Of a stretch of 60,774 nucleotides of DNA, positions 17,139 to 25,900 are shown piece by piece. The stretch covers positions 1-60,774 of the forward strand of contig JAGAUY010000085.1 of NCBI GenBank assembly GCA_017620525.1. Direction: 5' to 3'. Within the stretch, counting starts at the first letter, position 1. Each line of letters starts with the position of its first letter. Made by a program: the position numbers and the translations under genes. The notes beneath the pieces were generated by a model, which saw only the letters and a program-made list of their open reading frames with translations, did no database searches and had not been told where the DNA came from. The DNA comes from Oscillospiraceae bacterium (GTDB lineage Bacteria > Bacillota > Clostridia > Oscillospirales > Oscillospiraceae).

Positions 17139-19046
17139 ATGAGATTGATCAGACACATACGTGGTAACTATAGAAAGTATATATTGGCTTTGATCGACGT
17201 GATGTTCTTCTGCGTGATCAACAGTGTGTTTTTTGCGCTATTGTCCGTCAGCGGTTTCAGTGCCATTGCGGGCGATGTGGCGGTTTGCGTGCGCGATTCC
17301 GCCATTTTGCTGGCTTGCATGATTGCTTCCAGAGTCGCGTTCAGCGTATACAGAACGGTCTGGAGATATACCAGCTCCCGGGCCTATTTTAATCTGGTGG
17401 TCTCGGATCTGATCGGCGCTCTTGCTGCAATCGCGTTGACGCTGATCCTGGGTTCCCGTCATGCGCCCTGGCAGATGGTTGTGGTCTCCACGCTGACTGC
17501 ACAGGCATCTTCCGTTGCGAGACTGACCTATCGGCAGTGGTATAAAAAGAAGAATGATCCCCATATCGAGCGTGCCCGGAAGAACACCGCCATTGTCGGC
17601 GCGGGCCAGCTGGGCATTTATCTGGCAAATGACCTGAGAACCAACGCAAACTCCCGGTTCAATCCCATGTTTTTCATCGACCTGGATCAGGAGAAGATCG
17701 GCAAGACCGTGGCCGGCCTGAACGTATACAGTGGCGATGAGGCAAGATTCTATGTGGAAAAGTATTCCATTACAGATGTGGTCATCGCTATTTCCGATCC
17801 CAACAGCGAACGTATCTCTTATTTGTACCATTTCTACCGTGATCTGGGCTGCAGCGTGAAAATCTTTGATTCTCTGGTCCATGAACATGGCAACGAGGGA
17901 AAAGTCTCGGGCGGTATCCGCGATTTCAGTATCGAAGACCTGTTGTTCCGCAAACCGCTGAAGATCAATGATCAGAGCGTTCTGGATTATTATTCCGGCA
18001 AGACCGTCATGGTCACTGGCGGCGGCGGATCCATCGGCAGCGAGCTGTGCCGGCAGATCGCCAGGTGCTGCCCCCGGAAGCTGATCGTCCTGGATAACTA
18101 TGAAAACAATGCCTATGAGATCCAGCAGGAACTGCTGAGGACCTATGGCGACGATCTGAATCTGGAGGTTCAGATTGCGTCCGTTCAGGATGTGGAGCAT
18201 CTGGAGTGCATCTTCAGAACGCATCAGCCGGAGATCGTGTTCCATGCTGCGGCTCACAAGCATGTTCCTCTGATGGAGAACAGCGGCTATGAGGCGGTGA
18301 AGAACAACGTCCTCGGTACCTATTATACCGCCAACATGGCGGAGAAATACGGCGCCCAGAAGTTTATCCTGATTTCCACGGACAAGGCGGTTAATCCCAC
18401 CAATGTCATGGGTGCCACCAAGCGTGTGTGTGAAATGATCATCCAGAGCCGCCGTGACAGTGATACCAGCTTTGCTGCGGTGCGCTTCGGCAATGTTCTG
18501 GGTTCCAACGGTTCCGTGATTCCGCTGTTCAAAAAGCAGATCGCAGCCGGCGGTCCGGTGACGATTACTGACAAGCGCATCATCCGCTACTTTATGACCA
18601 TTCAGGAAGCCAGCCAGCTGGTGATCCAGGCAGGCGCCATGGCCAAGCGGGGAGAGCTCTTCGCGCTGGATATGGGCAAACCCGTGAAGATTTACGATTT
18701 GGCAGTGAATATGATCAAGCTGTCCGGTCTGGAGCCTGAGGTGGATATTCCCATCGTGGAGATCGGCCTGCGGCCCGGCGAAAAGCTCTACGAGGAGCTT
18801 CTGATCCGGACGGAAGAGCTGGACAAGACCGAAAACGATATGATCTTCATCGAGCGCGACGCAGCACTGTCCCGGGAAGAAGTGGAGGATAAGATCAGCT
18901 ATCTGAAAAAGGCTTCCGAAGACTGGGATGACGGAAACGCGCCCGATGCCAGAAAGATCCTTCGCGCTGTGGTTCCCACATTCTGTGATCCCTGCGAGCT
19001 GAATGAAAATGCGGAGGAAGCGGAAGAAATGCAGGTTGCGATGTAA
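17139..19046 (+). CDS. Nucleotide-sugar 4,6-dehydratase, membrane type (CapD/PglF/FlaA1 family)
   Basis: This enzyme converts UDP-GlcNAc to a UDP-4-keto-6-deoxy sugar, the first step to bacillosamine, QuiNAc or FucNAc-type residues. The 635 residues have four N-terminal membrane helices (to about 130), a first Rossmann domain (IVGAGQLGIYL), and a second SDR domain with MVTGGGGSIGSELCRQI (about 290) and the catalytic ISTDKAVNPTNVMGATKR. In the latter Met replaces the usual Tyr of YxxxK, as is normal in this family. The start is the ATG at 17139 with GGGGGA upstream; an in-frame codon 30 bases earlier lacks a site. It is the first gene of the locus, with the LCP gene 11 bases downstream. Confidence 0.93.
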   Translation: MRLIRHIRGNYRKYILALIDVMFFCVINSVFFALLSVSGFSAIAGDVAVCVRDSAILLACMIASRVAFSVYRTVWRYTSSRAYFNLVVSDLIGALAAIALTLILGSRHAPWQMVVVSTLTAQASSVARLTYRQWYKKKNDPHIERARKNTAIVGAGQLGIYLANDLRTNANSRFNPMFFIDLDQEKIGKTVAGLNVYSGDEARFYVEKYSITDVVIAISDPNSERISYLYHFYRDLGCSVKIFDSLVHEHGNEGKVSGGIRDFSIEDLLFRKPLKINDQSVLDYYSGKTVMVTGGGGSIGSELCRQIARCCPRKLIVLDNYENNAYEIQQELLRTYGDDLNLEVQIASVQDVEHLECIFRTHQPEIVFHAAAHKHVPLMENSGYEAVKNNVLGTYYTANMAEKYGAQKFILISTDKAVNPTNVMGATKRVCEMIIQSRRDSDTSFAAVRFGNVLGSNGSVIPLFKKQIAAGGPVTITDKRIIRYFMTIQEASQLVIQAGAMAKRGELFALDMGKPVKIYDLAVNMIKLSGLEPEVDIPIVEIGLRPGEKLYEELLIRTEELDKTENDMIFIERDAALSREEVEDKISYLKKASEDWDDGNAPDARKILRAVVPTFCDPCELNENAEEAEEMQVAM

Positions 19047-19057
19047 GAGGTTAAACA

Positions 19058-20107
19058 ATGAAGGCAAAAACTGTATTTAAGGTAATTCTTCTGATCGTCC
19101 TTCTGATCCTGCTGGCGATCATGTCGGTGGCGGCATACATCACCTCCAAGCTGGATTTGATCCAGTATGCGGATGAGATCGACAACAGTGTATATCAGTC
19201 CACCATCCCGATTTCGGAAGATGACGAAGAGGCTGTCAGCGATATCGACATTGCGGGTCTGGAACAGGTTGAAACGCTTCCTGTGATCCCGGAAGGCGAG
19301 ATCGAGGAAGAGGACGATGTGTTCAATATCCTGATTTTGGGTACGGATGAACGGACGAAGGAATTTAATGTCAATGCCCGCAGCGATGCGATGATCCTGA
19401 TGTCTATCGACAAGAAGGACAATTCCGTGAAGCTGGTCAGCCTGGAGCGCGGCATGGGTGTGCCGATCCTGGACGGTCAGTATAAGGGGTATTACGACAT
19501 TCTGACCCATATTTTCCGCTACGGCGGCGCGGACCTGGTGGTCCGGACGGTCCGGGAAGTTCTGAAGGTGGATGTTGACCACTATGTCCGGTTCAATTTC
19601 ACGGCGGTGAAGGAGATCGTGGATCTGGTCGGCGGTATCGATGTGGAACTGACGGCCAACGAGGCCTGGGCTCTGAATGAGGTCATTTCCATGACGCATA
19701 CCACTGATGACCAGAAAAAACTGACGGAGGGAATGAACCATCTGGACGGCGGTGTGACGCTCTCCTTCGCCCGGCTCAGGTCCATCGACAGCGACTGGCG
19801 CCGGATTGAGCGTCAGCGTAAGGTGATCATCGCCATGGTGGATGCGCTGAAGGGTTCCAACATCACCGAGCTGAACAATCTGGCCAATGAAGCGCTTCCG
19901 ATGGTCCAGACCAATCTGACCAAGCTGGAGATCGCGGAGCTGATGCTGTATGCGCCAAATCTGCTGAGTGCCAGCTTTGACCAGATGACGATTCCCCAGC
20001 AGGGCACCTACGGCGGCGCCACCGGTCTGAACGGCCAGGGTATGTTCGCTCCGGATTATGAGCTTAACAGCCAGATCCTCCATGAATTCCTGTACGGAGA
20101 AGAATAA
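19058..20107 (+). CDS. LytR-CpsA-Psr (LCP) glycopolymer ligase
   Basis: The 349 residues have a short cytoplasmic N-terminus, one transmembrane helix (VILLIVLLILLAIMSVAAYI) and an acidic linker. The LCP domain shows FNILILGTDER, ARSDAMILMSIDK, VSLERGMGVPI, YVRFNFTAVKEIVDLVGGIDV, SFARLRSIDSDWRRIERQRKVI. Its position second in the locus suggests it attaches the finished polysaccharide to peptidoglycan. The conserved catalytic region normally reads S.PRD; here it is SLERGMG. That may be a lineage variant but deserves checking. A strong terminator follows. Confidence 0.9.
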   Translation: MKAKTVFKVILLIVLLILLAIMSVAAYITSKLDLIQYADEIDNSVYQSTIPISEDDEEAVSDIDIAGLEQVETLPVIPEGEIEEEDDVFNILILGTDERTKEFNVNARSDAMILMSIDKKDNSVKLVSLERGMGVPILDGQYKGYYDILTHIFRYGGADLVVRTVREVLKVDVDHYVRFNFTAVKEIVDLVGGIDVELTANEAWALNEVISMTHTTDDQKKLTEGMNHLDGGVTLSFARLRSIDSDWRRIERQRKVIIAMVDALKGSNITELNNLANEALPMVQTNLTKLEIAELMLYAPNLLSASFDQMTIPQQGTYGGATGLNGQGMFAPDYELNSQILHEFLYGEE

Positions 20108-20119
20108 ATAAACCATCCG

Positions 20120-20157
20120 ATCCCCCCTGCACGAAATGTGCAGGGGGGATTTTTGTT
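20120..20157 (+). terminator. Terminator after the LCP gene
   Basis: A 13-bp perfect stem atcccccctgcac/gtgcaggggggat with a 5-base loop is followed by TTTTTGTT. It separates the first two genes from the priming transferase. Confidence 0.93.
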
Positions 20158-20168
20158 GCGGCACGCTA

Positions 20169-20197
20169 TTGAATCCAACCGGCCACCATGGTATAAT
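20169..20197 (+). promoter_or_regulatory. Promoter of the sugar transferase/GT4 pair (shared promoter pattern)
   Basis: TTGAAT, a 17-base spacer and a perfect TATAAT. The wider context CTATTGAATCC-N10-CATGGTATAAT (20166-20197) is identical in all fixed positions to the promoter at 41097-41128. Confidence 0.85.
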
Positions 20198-20261
20198 CAG
20201 GCTGAATATAATGCGTTGTTATGTCCTTCGGAAGAGGAAGAACAGTATGAGGTGGACGACT

Positions 20262-20885
20262 ATGTATAAGAATTTCATCAAGCGGCTGATCGATATCGTG
20301 CTGTCTTTTCTTGGCCTGGTGGTGCTGGCTGTGCCGATGCTGGTATTCGCGCTTGCGGTCAAGCTGGATTCGAAAGGCCCCGTGCTGTTCTGGCAGAAGC
20401 GGGTGGGCATTCACAAGAAAACGTTCATGATGCCGAAATTCCGCACCATGTACACAGAAACGCCCGCCGAGATGCCGACCCACCTGCTGTCGGATCCCCA
20501 GCGGTGGATCACGCCTGTGGGAAGGCTCTACCGGAAGATGTCCATCGATGAGCTTCCGCAGCTGTGGTGCATCTTTACGGGGAAAATGAGCATCATCGGT
20601 CCCCGGCCGGCTCTGTGGAATCAGTTCGATCTGATCACAGAACGTGACAGATACGGTGCCAACGACGTCCGTCCGGGACTTACCGGCTGGGCACAGATCA
20701 ACGGCCGTGATGAGCTGGAGATCGCGGCGAAGGCGAAACTGGACGGCGAATATGTGGAAAGGATGAGCTTCCTGTTTGACTGCAGGTGCTTTTTCGGAAC
20801 AATCCGGGCTGTGCTGCGCCACGATGGCGTGGTGGAAGGCGGCACCGGCACGATCAACGGAAGCGGGGAGGACGAAGCGAAATGA
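20262..20885 (+). CDS. Priming undecaprenyl-phosphate sugar-1-phosphate transferase
   Basis: This is a polyprenyl-phosphate hexose-1-phosphate transferase (PF02397), which loads the first sugar onto undecaprenyl phosphate at the inner membrane face. The 207 residues have one N-terminal re-entrant hydrophobic helix (IVLSFLGLVVLAVPMLVFALAV) and the catalytic signatures KFRTM, SIDELPQLW, MSIIGPRPAL and RPGLTGWAQINGRD. This is the minimal monotopic form. The start is the ATG at 20262 with AGGTGG upstream; the ATG 15 bases earlier is possible. The partner GT4 gene overlaps by four bases (ATGA). Confidence 0.93.
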   Translation: MYKNFIKRLIDIVLSFLGLVVLAVPMLVFALAVKLDSKGPVLFWQKRVGIHKKTFMMPKFRTMYTETPAEMPTHLLSDPQRWITPVGRLYRKMSIDELPQLWCIFTGKMSIIGPRPALWNQFDLITERDRYGANDVRPGLTGWAQINGRDELEIAAKAKLDGEYVERMSFLFDCRCFFGTIRAVLRHDGVVEGGTGTINGSGEDEAK

Positions 20886-22009
20886 AGAAAGTTCTGTTTG
20901 TTGCGACGGTTGTCCGGCTCCATATTAATATGTTCCACAAACCCTTCCTGCGCTGGTTTCACGAGCAGGGCTGGCAGGTGGATGTGGCAGCGAGCAATGA
21001 TTACGAGGACAAGAGCGAGTGCGTGATTCCGTGCTGTGATCATTTCTATTGTATGCCCTTCGAACGCAGTCCCATCCGCAAAGGCAATCTGCTTGCCTAC
21101 AGACAGCTGAAGAAACTGCTGGATACGGAGCATTACGATCTGATCCATTGCCATACCCCTATGGGCAGTGTGATTGCCCGCCTGGCTGCGGGTTCTGCCC
21201 GCAACCGGGGAACGAAGGTGATCTATACGGCCCATGGCTTCCATTTCTTCGACGGAGCGCCTCTGGTCAACTGGCTGGTATACTATCCCATTGAGCGGAT
21301 CCTGGCCCGGCGGACGGATCTGCTTCTGACCATGAATGGGGAGGACTATGCCCGCGCGAAGACATTTCCGGCGAAGGAAGTTCGGAAGGTGGATGGTGTG
21401 GGCCTGGACCTGAGCCGGTTTGTTCCGGCAACACCGGAGCAGAAGCGGGAAGTCCGGCAGATGCTGGGCCTGGGGGAGAATGATTTCTTCGCCATTTCCG
21501 TGGCACAGCTGATCAAAAGGAAGAATCATATTGTATTGCTCAACGCGGTATCCCGGCTGCGGGATCCTGCGTTCCACCTGTTCATCTGCGGCGACGGCGT
21601 CCAGGAGCAGGAGTTGCGGCAGGCTGCAGCAGCCCTGGGTGTTGAGAAACAGGTGCATTTTCTGGGCTTCCGGAAGGATGTACACCGGCTTTGCAGCGCG
21701 GCGGATCTGTTCCTGTTCGCATCCGTTCAGGAGGGACTGCCCGTGGCGGTGATGGAGGCGATGGCCTGCGGACTGCCCATTGTGGCGTCCGATATCAGAG
21801 GAAATTCGGACCTGATCGAACCCGGAAAAGGCGGCTGGCTGGTGCAGCCCGACGATGTGGATGGCTTTGCGGCGGCGATCCGGGGGATCATGGCAGACCG
21901 TGCCGGTCTCGAACGGATGCGCGCACATAATCTGGAAAAGGTTCAGCGGTATGGTATAGAAGCGGTAACGGCCCAAATGGCGCGAATTTACCAAAAAATG
22001 GCCGAGTGA
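20882..22009 (+). CDS. Glycosyltransferase family 4
   Basis: This cytoplasmic GT-B enzyme probably adds the second sugar of the repeat unit, as its coupling to the priming transferase suggests. The 375 residues show an N-terminal Glyco_transf_4 domain (LIHCHTPMGSVIARLA, YTAHGFHFFDGAP) and a GT4 domain with VAQLIKRKNH, LFICGDGVQEQEL and the retaining-type EGLPVAVMEAMACGLPIVAS. The overlapping ATGA start gives translational coupling. It resembles EpsD/CapM-like transferases. Donor and acceptor are unknown. Confidence 0.92.
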   Translation: MKKVLFVATVVRLHINMFHKPFLRWFHEQGWQVDVAASNDYEDKSECVIPCCDHFYCMPFERSPIRKGNLLAYRQLKKLLDTEHYDLIHCHTPMGSVIARLAAGSARNRGTKVIYTAHGFHFFDGAPLVNWLVYYPIERILARRTDLLLTMNGEDYARAKTFPAKEVRKVDGVGLDLSRFVPATPEQKREVRQMLGLGENDFFAISVAQLIKRKNHIVLLNAVSRLRDPAFHLFICGDGVQEQELRQAAAALGVEKQVHFLGFRKDVHRLCSAADLFLFASVQEGLPVAVMEAMACGLPIVASDIRGNSDLIEPGKGGWLVQPDDVDGFAAAIRGIMADRAGLERMRAHNLEKVQRYGIEAVTAQMARIYQKMAE

Positions 22010-22046
22010 AAGTAGAAAAACACAAGGATTCTCGGCGAAACTGATA

Positions 22047-22075
22047 TTGACATTCCTGCGTGTTGGGAGTAAAAT
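22047..22075 (+). promoter_or_regulatory. Strong promoter of the surface-protein operon
   Basis: A perfect TTGACA, a 17-base spacer and TAAAAT (11 of 12 consensus positions). It probably drives the diacylglyceryl-transferase-like gene, the vWA protein and the peptide gene. Confidence 0.82.
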
Positions 22076-22189
22076 GTAGAGTACAAGATTATGATTATGC
22101 CTGCCAGAAGCTTTTTGCGGTAAGCGGGATGACTTCCGGCGTGGCAGATCAGGCGGATATCGCAGCAGAAAGAAGGTGAGCGCAGGCAG

Positions 22190-22891
22190 ATGCTTGAGTT
22201 CCTGAACAAATATGCAATGTATCTTTTTGTCCTGGCGGGACTTCTGCTGGGTATTCCTGCGGTCTGGAAGCAGCGGGACAGTGCCGGTGTTCCTTCCCGG
22301 AGCGTTGTGCTGCTGTGTGTCTTGTATTCCGTGTGCAGTGTGATCTCGGCGATGCTCTTTGCGCAGATCGAGTCGTTCCTTTCCAGCGGAACGGCGGGGG
22401 GCCGCGGCGCGATCTCGACATATGGCATCTACTTCATAGGTTCGGCGATGATGCTGATCTTCAGCAAAATCCTGCGGCTGCCTGTGACCGGTGTGATGGA
22501 TCTGTATGCGCTTTACGCGATGCCGTCATTCTTCATGCTGCGCCTGAACTGCCTGCGGGCAGGCTGCTGCTATGGTTTGCCGATGTTCAACACGGGACTG
22601 TGCTGGCCGACCCGTGAGACGGAACTGATCTTCTATGTGGTCATGTTCGTTATTCTCTGGCGGCTTCTGCGTAAAAATGAGATTCCGGGACAGTTGTTCC
22701 CTCTGCTGATGGCAAGCTATGGTATTTTCCGCTTTGTCAACCAGTGGTTCCGCGACACGGGAACGCCGGGATTCCATATGTCCCATGGCTGGTCGCTGCT
22801 GTGTGCGCTGATCGGTCTGAGCCTGTATTTTGAGCTGCGGGCTCATAAAGTCAAACAGTCTTCTTCCGGCCAAACCAGGAAGAAACGCTGA
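22190..22891 (+). CDS. Prolipoprotein diacylglyceryl transferase-like membrane protein (Lgt homologue)
   Basis: The 233-residue polytopic protein has about seven hydrophobic segments. The order of motifs resembles Lgt: STYGIYFIGSAMML, DLYALYAMPSFFMLRLNCLRAGCCYG (Arg and Gly-rich core), LMASYGIFRFVNQWFRD. Lgt attaches diacylglycerol to the lipobox cysteine of preprolipoproteins. This copy has the cysteine-rich NCLRAGCCYG core seen in divergent Lgt-like proteins, so it may be a dedicated or altered enzyme. It precedes the giant secreted protein gene by 50 bases with no terminator, so they are likely co-transcribed. The neighbouring secreted products lack a lipobox, so its substrate is unclear. 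The start has AAGGTGAGC about 10 bases upstream. Confidence 0.75.
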   Translation: MLEFLNKYAMYLFVLAGLLLGIPAVWKQRDSAGVPSRSVVLLCVLYSVCSVISAMLFAQIESFLSSGTAGGRGAISTYGIYFIGSAMMLIFSKILRLPVTGVMDLYALYAMPSFFMLRLNCLRAGCCYGLPMFNTGLCWPTRETELIFYVVMFVILWRLLRKNEIPGQLFPLLMASYGIFRFVNQWFRDTGTPGFHMSHGWSLLCALIGLSLYFELRAHKVKQSSSGQTRKKR

Positions 22892-22941
22892 TATATTGTT
22901 TTTCCTATGTAAATTCTAACGTTTGTTATGGAGGTATAAAA

Positions 22942-25900
22942 ATGAATTGGAAAAGCTACGCAAAACGTCTTGTGTCGCTGGTTCTGTGCCTCATGATGGT
23001 CGTGGGTATGGTGCCCATGAACGTCTTTGCTGCAGAGGCCACCGAAGAGACGGCTGCGCCTGCACCCGTTGAGGCAGCGGCTGCATCTTCTGATATTTCC
23101 CAGGCTTTCCAGGCTTCCGGAGATATCACATCGACACTGAACCAGGGTGACGCTGCCATTGACGGCGGCGAAGCGGGCGTACCGGATGTGTACTCCGTCC
23201 CTGATGCTCAGGCAAATGAGGAGGACGGCACTGTCACCATCCCTGCCTATGATGTTGTCTACAACTCCAATGTCTATCAGCTGGCAAATACCGTTACTTC
23301 CGGTGATTACCTGGTCGTCAGCACCAACGCTGCCGGCAACGGCATCGCCCTGATGAAGAGCGGCACCAGCCTGACTGCATATGCTGTTGTTGTTGAGAAC
23401 GACAAGAACGGCGTCCCCACCATTAAGGTGGAAGACTCCACCAATGTCAAGTGGACTGTCACCGCTTCCGACAGCACTATGACTCTGGTCAACGGCGGCA
23501 ACTATCTGGGCTGCACTGTTAGTACTAACAACGCAAGTCTGGCCATGATCAGTGATTCCAACAACCAATACATCAACTGGAGTTATGGAAACGACCAGCT
23601 GACCATGCCTTATGAAACCAGTGGCGGCTGTGGTGGTACCAATAACACAGGTTACCTGACTGCCAGCAGCACTTCCTGGTCCATCGGCACCTCTGCAAGT
23701 AAGGTCTACTTCTATTCCAAGGTCGATTCCGCAACGGTCACCAGACCCGCTGTGACCTACGGTATTACTGTGTCCGCATCTGACGACACGATGGAAAGCA
23801 TTGACGCAGGCTTTGTCACCCAGAATCAGACCGAGCAGCTGACCAAGGCTTTCTGGACCACTCCCACCGGTAATGAGGGTACTTTGACCGGCGGTACTTA
23901 TGCATGGACTTCTTCCGATGAGTCTGTTGCCACCGTCGAAGCCAATGGCCTGGTTACCTATACCGGCGTCGCAGGTTCTGCCACCATCCGTGTGACCTAT
24001 ACGCAGGATGGCTATGCAATCTGGGACGAGATCACCATTACCACCTCCGCTCCCCACTACGATCTGAACATTGTCGATCCCGAGGACAGCGAGAAGGTGC
24101 TCAGCGATACCACTATCCCCGTCAAGGGGCAGACTGCCATCGATGCAGGTCTGCAGCTGGCTGCGCTGGTTTCCTATGAAACCGAAAATCGCTCCGAGAC
24201 CGTGGAGGATCCTGCCATTACCTGGTCTGTTTCCAATGGCGAGATTGCTTCCATCAGCGAGACCGGTAAACTGACCTTCACCGGTGTTGAGGGTGTCATC
24301 ACCGTCACCGCCACCTATACCGATCCCAACCACGGCGAGCATACCAGCACCGTTAACATCTCTGTTTCCCAGAGTACCTATTATACCCCCAACGACGGCA
24401 CCACCGACTTCCCCGAGTACCCCAACCAGGGCGCTGTCCGTATCGACAAGAACGCTCAGGCAGTCGGCAACTTCAGCGACACCGGTATCGCACAGGTGGA
24501 GCTGTCCATGACCGGTGTTCCCTACACCGCCGGCAGTGAGGTTGACGTTGTCATTATGGTTGATATGTCCGGTTCTATGGATGAGAACAAGGGCGGTACC
24601 CATGATGATCGCGTTCAGCCTGCTAAGGATGCTGTTATCAGCGCCCTGACAGAACTTGTGATTAACGAAGATGGCACATTCAATGATAACCGTGTTGCAG
24701 TCTATACCTTTGCCGGATCTCTGAACCCTAATGGTAATGGTTCCCATGGCTTGGAGGCATTTACTCAGGCTACCTATGACGCCATGACCAATAGAATTGA
24801 CGATGGTGACAGTAGTAATGGTACAATTCAGAAATGGCAAGCAAACGGCGGCACGAACTATACTGCCGCTCTGAAGCAGTGCCATGACGTTCTCGCAAGT
24901 GCTGCTGCTGAAGAAGGTTATGACCGTGAGCAGTTTGTGATTTTCGTTACTGACGGTGAGCCTACTTCCGGCTTTACCTATATCAATGGCAACGGAACCA
25001 CGAATTATTCTAACTATGGTTCTGCACTGTCCGACAATAAGCTGAAGGAACTTGCCGGGTATACCGAGTACTATTCCAATGAGATGAAAAAGTCCGGTGT
25101 TGAGGTCTACTCCATTGGTATTCAGATGGATGAAACTGCCAACGAAGGTACTATTTTGAAGAAGATCGGCGGTCTGGAACAGCTGGATGAGAATGGCAAT
25201 GAAGTCAATGTAAATGCCACCAACTCCGCTTACAGCAAATACGCACAGTTCGTTAAGGATGATGTTTCCGAACTGTCTACTATCTTTGCAAGTATTGTCA
25301 AGGAAATCAAGCAGGCCGCTACCAACGTCACCGTCACCGACCTGGTTGACGAGCACTACAGCCTGATTCTGGAACTGCCCCATGGTGTCAGTGTGGATCA
25401 GGAGTTCTATATCGAAGTAGTTGAATACGAACTGGATGCGAACAAGAACCGTATCGAGCCTGCTACCAGCCTGGAAAAGGTTGTCCTGGCCGATACTGAC
25501 AAGGTGAGCGTCGATGCTGAAGGAAATGTTACTGCAATTGCTGCAGATACCTTTACCTATGATGCAGCCACCAGAACTCTGATGTGGAAGGCAGACAAGC
25601 TCTCCAACACCGAGCTGGCCATTCGCTACTTCGTCTATCTGGACAAGTCCGCCGGCTATGAAGGCGACGACCAGATCGCTGCAGGCACCTATCCCACCAA
25701 CAAGGAAGCAAAGATCGAGTACACCAACCATCTGGACCACCAGTGCCAGAAGTACTTCCCCGTACCTCAGCTGACCTGGAATGGTGCTCAGGTTTCCTAC
25801 ACCTTCTATCTGGTTAACGCCGCCGGTCAGCCTGTTAACCGCGCCGGCCGTGTGGTTCCCTTCGCTGAGGCTGTTTACGTCACTGACGTTTACACCGACT

